A stretch of DNA of 33,864 nucleotides from positions 1 to 33,864 of the forward strand of contig JAPKAY010000042.1 in the NCBI GenBank assembly GCA_028825045.1, written 5' to 3'. Positions 16,613-23,915 of the stretch are shown here, in pieces; positions within the stretch are counted from its first letter, which is position 1; each line of letters opens with the position of its first letter. The position numbers were made by a program, and so were the translations under genes. The DNA comes from Halioglobus sp. Lineage in GTDB: Bacteria; Pseudomonadota; Gammaproteobacteria; Pseudomonadales; Halieaceae. The notes under the pieces are model-generated. The model searched no databases. It saw nothing but the letters and a program-made list of their open reading frames with translations, and was not told where the DNA came from.

Positions 16613-18178
16613 ATGCATCTTTCTACTCTCGATATTGCCTGCTTTGCGTTTTACTGTGTGGCTTTGTTTTGCTTGGCATGGTGGGTGTCACGGGAAAAAT
16701 CCGGTCATAAAAAAGACAGTAAAGACTATTTTATGGCTGGCAAATCCCTGCCATGGTGGGCTGTTGGTGCATCGCTGATCGCTGCCAATATATCGGCTGA
16801 GCAGATTATCGGTATGTCGGGTTCTGGCTATGCCATCGGACTGGCAATTGCATCTTACGAATGGATGTCAGCCATCACGCTCATTATTGTAGCCAAATAC
16901 TTTATTCCCATTTTCCTGGATAAAGGCATCATCACGATGCCGCAGTTTCTGGAACAGCGCTTTGACGGGCGGGTACGCCTGCTCATGGCAATCTTCTGGT
17001 TGGGTGTTTATGTGCTTGTGAACCTGACCTCGGTGCTGTACCTGGGAGCATTGGCAATCCATACCATCGCAGGTGTTGATATGGTCTACGGCCTCGCCTT
17101 CCTAGCGACTTTTTCCATCGGTTATTCCATTTATGGTGGTCTCAAGGCCGTGGCGCTTACCGATATTGTGCAGGTGGTGTTGCTGATATTCGGAGGCCTA
17201 ATGGTATCTTACCTGGCACTGGATCAAATTAGCGAAGGTGAGGGGGCTATCGCTGGTTTCGGTGAGTTGCTGGCGACCATGCCCGAAAAATTCGACATGA
17301 TTCTGTCTCCAGACAACCCACACTATATCAGTCTGCCGGGAATCTCCGTGCTGGTGGGTGGTATGTGGGTCATGAACCTTTCCTACTGGGGCTTTAACCA
17401 ATACATTACCCAGCGTGCGCTGGCTGCAAGGAACCTGGCTGAAGCGCAAAAGGGTATTGCTTTCGCCGCCTTTTTGAAGTTGTTGATGCCGCTCATTGTT
17501 GTAGTCCCTGGAATCGCCGCCGTAATGCTGCAACCGGATTTGGCGAAGCCAGACCAAGCCTATCCGGAAATGATGAAATTGGTGCCCAGCGGTTTGTTGG
17601 GTATTTGTTTTGCCGCACTGGTCGCAGCGATCGCATCATCACTTAGCTCAATGGCTAACAGTATTTCGACAATTTTTACCGTCGACATTTACAAGCCGCT
17701 CATTAATCAACAGGCCGACGAGCAACGCTTGGTTTTAGTAGGCCGCTCGGTGGCGTTGCTCTCGATGTTGATTGCTGCAGTAGTCGCGCAACCACTGCTG
17801 GGCCAACTGGACCAGGCCTTTCAATATATCCAGGAATTCACCGGCTTCTTTACGCCAGGGATCGTGGTGATTTTTATCCTGGGTTTTTTCTGGAAAAAAG
17901 CCACGGCCCATTCAGCATTGGTTGCGGCGGTTGCCTCGGCGCTGTTGTCGCTGGGTTTCAAACTGCTATGGCCAGACCTACCATTTATGGATCGGGTCGG
18001 CTTGGTGTTTTTACTCTGTTTAGCCATTGCCGTGACCATCACCTTATTGGAAAATAAAGGGGATAGCCCCAAGGCCGTCGACCTCGAGCATATCGATTAT
18101 CGCACCAGTACCGGCTTTAATTTAGCCGCTCTGGCCGTCGCCATCATTTTGGTCGCCTTCTATAGCGCCTGGTGGTGA
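16613..18178 (+). CDS. Sodium/sugar symporter (SSS family, vSGLT-like)
   Basis: A 521-residue sodium:solute symporter with about 14 membrane helices. KDYFMAGKSLPWWAVGASLI, AANISAEQIIGMSGSGYAIG and LAIASYEWMSAITLIIVAKY closely resemble the Vibrio sodium/galactose transporter vSGLT. Other family features are GVYVLVNLTSVLYLGALAI, MWVMNLSYWGFNQYITQRAL and AALVAAIASSLSSMANSIST, which supplies the Na2-site Ser/Thr residues. The operon context (galTK upstream, galM downstream) makes galactose or a close hexose the likely substrate. The ribosome site is weak. It is the probable entry step for the sugar that GalM, GalK and GalT process. Confidence 0.93.
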   Translation: MHLSTLDIACFAFYCVALFCLAWWVSREKSGHKKDSKDYFMAGKSLPWWAVGASLIAANISAEQIIGMSGSGYAIGLAIASYEWMSAITLIIVAKYFIPIFLDKGIITMPQFLEQRFDGRVRLLMAIFWLGVYVLVNLTSVLYLGALAIHTIAGVDMVYGLAFLATFSIGYSIYGGLKAVALTDIVQVVLLIFGGLMVSYLALDQISEGEGAIAGFGELLATMPEKFDMILSPDNPHYISLPGISVLVGGMWVMNLSYWGFNQYITQRALAARNLAEAQKGIAFAAFLKLLMPLIVVVPGIAAVMLQPDLAKPDQAYPEMMKLVPSGLLGICFAALVAAIASSLSSMANSISTIFTVDIYKPLINQQADEQRLVLVGRSVALLSMLIAAVVAQPLLGQLDQAFQYIQEFTGFFTPGIVVIFILGFFWKKATAHSALVAAVASALLSLGFKLLWPDLPFMDRVGLVFLLCLAIAVTITLLENKGDSPKAVDLEHIDYRTSTGFNLAALAVAIILVAFYSAWW

Positions 18179-18262
18179 GTCCACTTTTGATAACAGTTTT
18201 ATACACCTCTCATACATTGGCTTCCTGGTACGTGGGGCTATCTGGTAATTGGAGAATGACAT

Positions 18263-19411
18263 ATGTTAACCGCAGCAAGAAAAATAATGGCTGTTGCCAG
18301 TCTAACTGCAGTCTTGGGAGGCTGCATGACTCCTCAAAGCAATAGCGAGGAACAAAATACAATGCCTGGCTCGCATTTTGGAAATCTGATCTCCGGTGAG
18401 GCGGTGACTCTCTATATGCTGACTAATAGCAGTGGCCTCGAAATCGGTGTGATTGATCTGGGGGCTACGATCGTCAGCCTTATGGCACCCGATCGAGACG
18501 GTCAGTTTGCTGATATTGTGCTGGGCTTTGACAACCCCCAGCAATATATTACCGATAGCCCCTATTTTGGCACGGTGGTGGGCCGCTACGGTAATCGTAT
18601 CGCCAAAGGCCAGTTTACACTGGATGGGGAGACTTATACTTTGGCGAAAAACAATAGTGGCCATCATCTACATGGTGGCGATGTTGGTTTCGATAAGCGG
18701 CTCTGGACAGTAACGAGCAGCAACCCAAACCGTTTGGAAATGAAGCTGGTTAGTCCCGACGGTGACGAAGGTTACCCGGGTGAATTGACCGTGCGGGTGA
18801 CTTACACCCTGGACGAAGACAACCGCCTGACGGTGGACTACTACGCTACCACTGACAAACCCACCGTGGTCAACCTCACTCAGCACAGCTATTTTAACCT
18901 TGCGGGGCATAGCGCGGGCTCTGCCATGGATCACGAGTTACTGATCAATGCTGAGCGCTATACCGAAGTCGACAGTGAGTTGATACCCACCGGGCAACTA
19001 CCCGCTGTTGTCGGTACGCCACTCGATTTCCGCCAGCCTGTTGCGGTTGGCGCACGTATCGACGAAAAATATCCGCAGTTAGTCAACGGTGGTGGCTACG
19101 ACCACAACTGGGTACTGACCGAGAAGGCCGCTGCAGGGAGCGAACCGGCAGCAGAAGTACGCGACCCCAAGACTGGTCGTACCCTGGTGATCTATACCGA
19201 AGAGCCTGGTATACAATTTTACGCGGGTAATTTTCTCGATGGCTCCATCATCGGCAAAGAGGGTGCGGTCTACGATTACCGCAACACCGTCGTGCTCGAA
19301 ACTCAGCACTTTCCCGACTCGCCCAACCAGCCCGACTTCCCTTCCACACGACTGGACCCCGGCGAGGTCTATAAGACCCGCACGGTGTTTGAATTCGGTG
19401 TTGAGCCCTAA
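18263..19411 (+). CDS. galM: Lipoprotein aldose 1-epimerase (mutarotase)
   Basis: A 382-residue mutarotase that interconverts the alpha and beta anomers of galactose or glucose. The N-terminus is a lipoprotein signal: basic MLTAARK, hydrophobic segment and lipobox VLGGC with Cys21, so the enzyme should be anchored outside the cytoplasm. Catalytic-domain motifs are FGTVVGRYGNRIAKG, GHHLHGG, LTQHSYFNLAG (catalytic His), GGYDHNW and VLETQHFPDSPNQPDFPST (Glu base). GGAGA seven bases before ATG 18263 fixes the start. It is the last gene of the gal operon, 84 bases after the symporter, and probably adjusts the anomer before uptake. Confidence 0.93.
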   Translation: MLTAARKIMAVASLTAVLGGCMTPQSNSEEQNTMPGSHFGNLISGEAVTLYMLTNSSGLEIGVIDLGATIVSLMAPDRDGQFADIVLGFDNPQQYITDSPYFGTVVGRYGNRIAKGQFTLDGETYTLAKNNSGHHLHGGDVGFDKRLWTVTSSNPNRLEMKLVSPDGDEGYPGELTVRVTYTLDEDNRLTVDYYATTDKPTVVNLTQHSYFNLAGHSAGSAMDHELLINAERYTEVDSELIPTGQLPAVVGTPLDFRQPVAVGARIDEKYPQLVNGGGYDHNWVLTEKAAAGSEPAAEVRDPKTGRTLVIYTEEPGIQFYAGNFLDGSIIGKEGAVYDYRNTVVLETQHFPDSPNQPDFPSTRLDPGEVYKTRTVFEFGVEP

Positions 19412-19430
19412 GGCAGTCGAGCTTTAGGGC
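19405..19430 (+). terminator. Possible terminator hairpin at the end of the gal operon
   Basis: GCCCTAA (19405-19411, which includes the galM stop) pairs perfectly with TTAGGGC (19424-19430) across a 12-base loop. There is no T-tract after the stem, so it may instead act as a 3' stabilising hairpin. Confidence 0.35.
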
Positions 19431-19750
19431 AGGTACCGGCAAACTAACCGTTCTGACAAGTTAACTTTTGTGGACCACCGAAGATTGAATTTCTCAATCA
19501 GGCCGTCGCCCTTCTCCAATCAGCGAGCGGACTAACCCTGAGATCCCGGTACAACTTCGCAGCCTGTCAGTCACGATCTGTCGGGGCGCCCCATAGATCA
19601 ACACTGAGCGCTTTTAACGTCGACCCTAAACACTCGAAGCGTCAGCCCGCTTCGACACAAAAAGCATAGGCACCATTGCTTCCTCCATGTGGTTAAGGTA
19701 ATTTATCAAAGCATATAACTAATAATTTGTTAGTCCAGCGAAACTAGATT
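19412..19750. other. Intergenic stretch between gal operon and methyltransferase
   Basis: About 340 bases without a gene. The hairpin over the galM stop reaches into its left end, and a perfect 8-bp inverted repeat, TCGAAGCG (19634-19641) and CGCTTCGA (19648-19655), lies near the middle. The last 70 bases are AT-rich and probably hold the promoter of the next gene, but no clear -35/-10 pair is visible. Confidence 0.4.
19634..19655. repeat. Perfect 8-bp inverted repeat
   Basis: TCGAAGCG and CGCTTCGA are separated by six bases. It is a strong potential hairpin or a dyad binding site about 95 bases before the methyltransferase start; no U-tract accompanies it. Confidence 0.5.
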
Positions 19751-20716
19751 ATGGCAAAAAATCGAGAAGAGGCGAGAATCAGGCGAATTCGTTTCGTCAG
19801 GAAGTCCTACAGAAACCTCACCGCCCCATTAGCAATAATGTTCCTAACCTACTCCACCAAGGTTCACCCCAGTTACGGAATGACATGGTCAAAACGCGTG
19901 CGTCTTGGCTTTAGATTTTGGCGGAACCACAGCAATGTTAGATCCGGCACTTCCTGGCGCGCTCACCTGGTAATTGCCATGCGCCTGCTGGAGACGCCAC
20001 CAGAAGTAGAAGGGAGTGTGGTGGAATGCGGTTGTTGGAAGGGTGGCGCCACAGTCAACTTGTCCATCGCAGCCGATATCACGGGTCGAAAACTCAAAGT
20101 TTACGATTCCTTTAAGGGGCTTCCCCCACCCTCTCAAGGTGACCCCGTCGCGGAGCACTCTTTCAGGAATGGATTTAAGGCTGGCGTGTTTGGTGGGACC
20201 TTGGAGGAGGTGTCAGCAAACGTGCGCCAGTACGGAGCCATAGAGGCCTGTGAGTTTTATCCCGGCTGGTTTGAAGACTCGCTTCCACATCATGAAGGCG
20301 ACATTGTGTTGGCATTCTGGGATGTGGACTTTTATTCCAGTTTGCACGACTGCCTTATTAATCTGTGGCCATCCGTGGTTGATGGCGGCTTTGTATTCCT
20401 GGATGAATACCGCAACATTCCCTATTGCGCCGTGTTTTACTCTGAAAAGTACTGGGACAAATATTTTTCGACTGTACCGCCAGGCCTGGTGGGCATTGGC
20501 ACTGGAATACAGGTTGGCATGATCTACCCAGACCACAGAGTTCCAATCATGGGCCCCACCGGAAGGACCAGGGTGATGAGTCCCGAGAGCATTGGTTACT
20601 GCATTAAGGGCACCAGGGCAATCTGGGAATACTACCCAGACGAAATTGAAGCGGCCAACAAAAAAGACCCACCAGTAGACCCCGCTGTCGATCACCAGCC
20701 CACGAAACTGGTCTGA
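19751..20716 (+). CDS. TylF/MycF-family SAM-dependent methyltransferase
   Basis: A 321-residue class I methyltransferase of the TylF (macrocin O-methyltransferase) family. The SAM-binding motif is VVECGCWKGGATVNLS (about 90-105), followed by LKVYDSFKGLPPPSQGD, the WFEDSLP segment and the metal/acceptor region FWDVDFYSSLHDCLINLWP with GGFVFLDEY. Members methylate sugar hydroxyls in antibiotics or cell-surface glycans. The basic N-terminus (MAKNREEARIRRIRFVRKSY) suggests binding to an acidic surface or membrane. No glycosyltransferase or polysaccharide gene is adjacent, so the substrate is unknown. The ribosome site is poor; the start is the first ATG of the frame. Confidence 0.82.
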   Translation: MAKNREEARIRRIRFVRKSYRNLTAPLAIMFLTYSTKVHPSYGMTWSKRVRLGFRFWRNHSNVRSGTSWRAHLVIAMRLLETPPEVEGSVVECGCWKGGATVNLSIAADITGRKLKVYDSFKGLPPPSQGDPVAEHSFRNGFKAGVFGGTLEEVSANVRQYGAIEACEFYPGWFEDSLPHHEGDIVLAFWDVDFYSSLHDCLINLWPSVVDGGFVFLDEYRNIPYCAVFYSEKYWDKYFSTVPPGLVGIGTGIQVGMIYPDHRVPIMGPTGRTRVMSPESIGYCIKGTRAIWEYYPDEIEAANKKDPPVDPAVDHQPTKLV

Positions 20717-21009
20717 CTCATACCGCGCTATTGGATAACTCAGTGAGCGTAAAGACCTCCTGACTTCGGCCAATAGGTTCTTCCTGCATGCAGTGAGCTG
20801 TGAAGGGCATCAAAAAGACAAGCGGGAGCGGCTCCAGTGATACCTCGTTCGGCGCAAAGATGTTCAATTTAGCAGAAGGAATATATCCCCCTACGTCTTT
20901 TGAATTTCTTAAACTTTCCAGGCTCAGGAAGCCGAAAAGTGTCAGTAAACTTTACAATTGGCAGTATTGGCTCCAACCAAAACGCTGGAAGGCCGCATTA
21001 TCACTATGC
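20717..21009. other. Upstream region of the PEP-CTERM gene
   Basis: No convincing gene; an 82-codon frame from 20800 has a GTG start, no ribosome site and no family features. The stretch ends in a sigma54 promoter (21010-21025). GTAAACTTTAC (20945-20955), a 5-bp inverted repeat about 55 bases upstream of the -24 element, is a possible enhancer site for a sigma54 activator, but this is only a suggestion. Confidence 0.35.
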
Positions 21010-21025
21010 TGGCACGATAATTGCA
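21010..21025 (+). promoter_or_regulatory. Sigma54 (RpoN) -24/-12 promoter
   Basis: TGGCACGATAATTGCA matches the RpoN consensus TGGCACG-N4-TTGCA at every defined base, with the invariant GG and GC exactly ten bases apart. Transcription should begin near 21035, about 28 bases before the PEP-CTERM gene's ATG at 21063. Sigma54 with the PrsR response regulator is known to control PEP-CTERM/exosortase genes in other Proteobacteria, so the position makes biological sense. Confidence 0.85.
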
Positions 21026-21062
21026 TTACACCTGTGAGCTGGGATTAAACAGAGTACCGAAA

Positions 21063-21647
21063 ATGATAAAAGCAACACTACTAAAAGCATGCCACACAAT
21101 AGTTGCTACTTTTGCACTGTTCTTCGCCGCGCAGGCCACACAAGCTATGCCACTTCCCCCGGATTCGGATTTTGCATTTGGGGTATTAGCCCCGGGCTTC
21201 CACACCGCGAGTGCCAACTTGCCGGATATAGATCCTAATATTGCCTGGTTCGAGTTTCAACTTACCGCCATCTCCAGCGTCGCGCTAGATACTTTTGGCA
21301 GCGACATTAGCGACACTATTATGGGACTCTACGACCCCACCGGCCTCCTGCTGGGTGACAATGACGACTGTGGGGATTCTTTAGAAAGTTGCCTGCTTTT
21401 CCCTGATCTCATGCCTGCTTCGTATCTCGTCGGCGTAGTCGAGTGGGGCTTTCCACCGCAGGGCGACCAAGACAGCATGTTTATCTCTGGGTGGAATGTG
21501 AACTTTGTAACAGACAGTGGTGATAACTCTGCCACCCTAAATATTGTGGTTGAAGCCGCTCCACAGCCCGTATCCGCACCTGCCACCCTTGCCCTGTTCG
21601 GGCTGGGCCTCGCCGGCCTCGGTCGCTCTCGCCGGAAGAAGGCCTAG
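21063..21647 (+). CDS. PEP-CTERM-type exosortase substrate (exported protein)
   Basis: A 194-residue exported protein. The signal peptide is MIKATLLKACHTIVATFALF through AAQATQA. The middle is acidic and resembles choice-of-anchor/pre-peptidase-like beta domains: WFEFQLTAISSVALDTFGSD, TIMGLYDPTGLLLGDNDDCG. The C-terminus is a sorting tail: VSAPATLALFGLGLAGLG followed by RSRRKKA, that is a PEP-like motif (here APA), a transmembrane segment and a basic end, the tripartite signal recognised by exosortase. It is likely processed and moved to the cell surface or exopolysaccharide matrix. A sigma54 promoter precedes it and a strong terminator follows, so it is monocistronic. The frame's upstream ATG at 21021 overlaps the promoter and was rejected. 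Confidence 0.85.
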   Translation: MIKATLLKACHTIVATFALFFAAQATQAMPLPPDSDFAFGVLAPGFHTASANLPDIDPNIAWFEFQLTAISSVALDTFGSDISDTIMGLYDPTGLLLGDNDDCGDSLESCLLFPDLMPASYLVGVVEWGFPPQGDQDSMFISGWNVNFVTDSGDNSATLNIVVEAAPQPVSAPATLALFGLGLAGLGRSRRKKA

Positions 21648-21664
21648 ACAGAGCCATCGGTATA

Positions 21665-21690
21665 AAGCCCGCTTCAGCGGGATTTTTTTT
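21665..21690 (+). terminator. Rho-independent terminator of the PEP-CTERM gene
   Basis: CCCGC (21668-21672), loop TTCA, GCGGG (21677-21681), then A and eight Ts (21683-21690), with AAAG before the stem. This is a standard intrinsic terminator 20 bases after the stop codon. Confidence 0.92.
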
Positions 21691-22091
21691 GCCTCGAACT
21701 AGCGGTCAGTTTCACTGCGCGGAAAGATCGCAATCTTCAGTCGTGAGTCAAGTCACCCATTACAGGTGATGCAGGCAGCCCGTACTAACACTTCTTTTGT
21801 CGCTCTGCTTTCCATACTGCACCAAGTGCCTGCCCAGATTGAACTAATCGCTAACCGCAGCATAGATTGCAGTCCACGCTCTTAGTCTACCTACCTCACT
21901 CTCCCACATGGTACATTGACTTTCTGAGTCAGTGGCTGCCCGGAGTTAATTTTTCGCGCTCTAATCCAAACTCACTTTGTAGCTAATGACAATATAGACA
22001 GTGGCAGGCTGGAATTACGTTGGTTATTCGTCTTCCACAGGAGCCACTGAATAATATGGATAGTATCCAAAATTTAGGATAGGAGGTGCTT
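21691..22091. promoter_or_regulatory. Intergenic region upstream of the DUF5993-dsbB pair
   Basis: About 400 bases without a gene. A spaced inverted repeat, TGACT (21917-21921) and AGTCA (21927-21931), with outer CA/TG also pairing, is a possible regulator site. The promoter of the downstream pair should lie here; I could not define it. Confidence 0.35.
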
Positions 22092-22247
22092 ATGATTAGC
22101 TTGCTGTTTCTACTGTTTCTTGTGGCTATGGTTTTGACTATGGTCGATAAACACAAGAGTTCATTTGCTGTGTTTGGAGTCGGTATGTTGTTGAGTTTAC
22201 TGTGGTTCAGATATCACGCCACAGACACCATCAATATTTTGCTGTAG
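22092..22247 (+). CDS. DUF5993-like small membrane protein
   Basis: A 51-residue frame too short for routine calling but with an ideal AGGAGG five bases before the ATG. It has two hydrophobic segments, MISLLFLLFLVAMVLTMV and FAVFGVGMLLSLLWF, joined by a short charged loop (DKHKSS), then HATDTINILL. Size, topology and position 12 bases before a dsbB-like gene fit the DUF5993 family, which is commonly found next to DsbB-family proteins. It probably acts with the DsbB-like protein in the inner membrane; the actual role is not known. Confidence 0.78.
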   Translation: MISLLFLLFLVAMVLTMVDKHKSSFAVFGVGMLLSLLWFRYHATDTINILL

Positions 22248-22259
22248 CGGAGATCCACC

Positions 22260-22808
22260 ATGCATATTAATCTTTTCAGACGTCTCAATGCTATCGGCAT
22301 GCTGCTGGTCAGTGTGGTTTTGTTGACTGCCTTTTACGGCCAGTTGGTGGGAGGAGAATTGGCATGCCCTTTGTGTCTACTGCAGCGAATTGCCTATGTA
22401 GCGGTGCTTTACGGTTTGATGTTGAATGTGATTAACGGCCCGAAGCCATCGCATTACTCTATTATCACTATCAGTGCCTTCTTTGGAGCTGCGATTTCGA
22501 TGCGGCAAATTCTTCTACATATTGTCCCCGGAACTCCGCCCTACGGTTCGCCGTTCTTGGGATATCACTACTATACCTGGGCATTTATCATCTTTGCGTT
22601 GGTGATTTTCGGAACTGCGGTAATTGCTGCCTACAGTACGCAGTATCGAGCCGACCATTTTATAGGGTTTAAAGACCATCGCTGGGTATGCAAATTAGCC
22701 ATCGTGATGGCACTGGGGATAACGGCGGCTAATGGAGTACTGGCCTTTGTTGAGTGTGGTCCTTTGGTCTGCGCGGACAACCCGGTCTCCTACTGGTTAT
22801 TTTCATAA
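22260..22808 (+). CDS. DsbB-family thiol oxidoreductase lacking the second periplasmic cysteine pair
   Basis: A 182-residue, four-helix inner-membrane protein. The first periplasmic loop carries GELACPLCLLQRIAYVAVLY, the conserved CxxC (Cys36, Cys39) with the nearby quinone-site Arg. In E. coli DsbB a second cysteine pair in periplasmic loop 2 passes electrons from DsbA; here that loop (IVPGTPPYGSPFLGYHYY) has none. Cysteines instead occur at 144, 166 and 171 (VECGPLVC) near the C-terminus. It would reoxidise a DsbA-like partner or play a variant role. GGAGA seven bases before the ATG supports the start. It is co-transcribed with the DUF5993-like gene. Confidence 0.85.
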   Translation: MHINLFRRLNAIGMLLVSVVLLTAFYGQLVGGELACPLCLLQRIAYVAVLYGLMLNVINGPKPSHYSIITISAFFGAAISMRQILLHIVPGTPPYGSPFLGYHYYTWAFIIFALVIFGTAVIAAYSTQYRADHFIGFKDHRWVCKLAIVMALGITAANGVLAFVECGPLVCADNPVSYWLFS

Positions 22809-23021
22809 AGATAGTGAGTAGACTGAAGAGGGTTCTATCTCGTGAAAATAACCGGAAGGTCTTTTCGTCCACGCAACAGAATGTTGGGTAGCATTACAGA
22901 TTCATCAAGCGGGTAATGCGCTCGATCTCGACTACCCTGCCCTGCTTCACCAGAGAAACTCGAACCCTTTCGTTCACTTACTGCCAGGTTTCCAATTAGA
23001 ACATCCGACTATGAGGGCGGG

Positions 23022-23444
23022 ATGGGTGGCATTCTTTGCAGAGCAGGAGAGAACGAGGACGCGACGACCCGCCACGCCAAGTACCTGATTTCAGTCCTAC
23101 TCGTTTACGTCGCCAAGGGCGGCGGGCATATTGGCAGTAGCGAGGTTAACCGCATGATCGAGATTGTCCCCAGGCGCTTTGATAGTTCCGGAGCCGAGGC
23201 AATGGGCTTGTTGTCCGATGCTGTGAGAACGTTCATCGATGGCGGCGACCTCGTCGGGAAGCTCTAAGGGATTAGTCTGGGGCTTACTGAACCTCAATGT
23301 TACGGTATTTTTGATATGTTGCTGGAAGTCGTCATGGCCGATGGGGAGATGGCCGATGGCGAAATTCGTACGATAGAAGCCGCCGGTATGATCCTCGGAC
23401 TCTCAGATGAAGCTATTCAGACGGGAATTCAATCGGCGCGTTAA
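23022..23444 (+). pseudogene. TerB-like (tellurite resistance TerB family) gene with an in-frame stop
   Basis: The first part (81 residues) contains LISVLLVYVAKGGGHIGSSE and SSGAEAMGLLSDAVRTFIDG and ends VGKL at a TAA (23265-23267). In the same frame the protein then continues GISLGLTEPQCYGIFDMLLE, VVMADGEMADGEIRTIEAAG and GLSDEAIQTGIQSAR to a second TAA at 23442. Together the 140 codons make a normal-length TerB-type all-helical protein with both acidic metal-loop motifs (AKGGGH and MADGE). So a single base change creating TAA has interrupted an otherwise intact gene, unless the stop is read through or is a sequencing error. The function of this family is poorly known. Confidence 0.8.
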
Positions 23445-23915
23445 AGACCGCCCTCACGACGGCTCTAACAAGTTCACTCCTCGGCATCAAGGAAGTCTAG
23501 CGCCCTAGTCTCAAGTCCCCTTTACTCCATTCATTGAATGCACCTAACCTGATCCCGACCATGCCGAGCCCTTGTCAGCAGGCGAGCTAGCGGCGCGCAC
23601 GCGGATGGTCATTACATTAGTACCCACAAAAGTGAACTGAATGCAGTCCAGACACGTACCCGACTATGACCTTTCTTATCAACGGAGATCCCGCTGGCCA
23701 TCTTCTGAGTACTAACGCGTCGAGTGCCCATCGTGACGCGAAACAGTAACAAGTGTTAATGGCTTGTGGTGAGAATCTTGCCAAGGTAAACCACGACCAA
23801 TGCTAAAATCGGGTCCTCGAAATAATTTGAGTAGCGCAATCGCCGGAAACATAACCCTCCCGCTTCTGCCACACTGTGCGTTGCTTACTACTAATGCGTT
23901 GAAGGACATCGCTGT
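23445..23915. other. Intergenic stretch, no gene recognised
   Basis: About 470 bases between the TerB-like pseudogene and the metallo-hydrolase gene. No frame with a ribosome site or family feature, and no obvious terminator or promoter. It may contain further decayed sequence. Confidence 0.4.

Noticed and set aside
20800..21048. 82-codon frame upstream of the PEP-CTERM gene
   Set aside because: GTG start without ribosome site, no family features, and it runs through the sigma54 promoter.
23712..23909. 65-codon minus-strand frame before the metallo-hydrolase
   Set aside because: No ribosome site or family resemblance, and it occupies the expected promoter region of the plus-strand gene.
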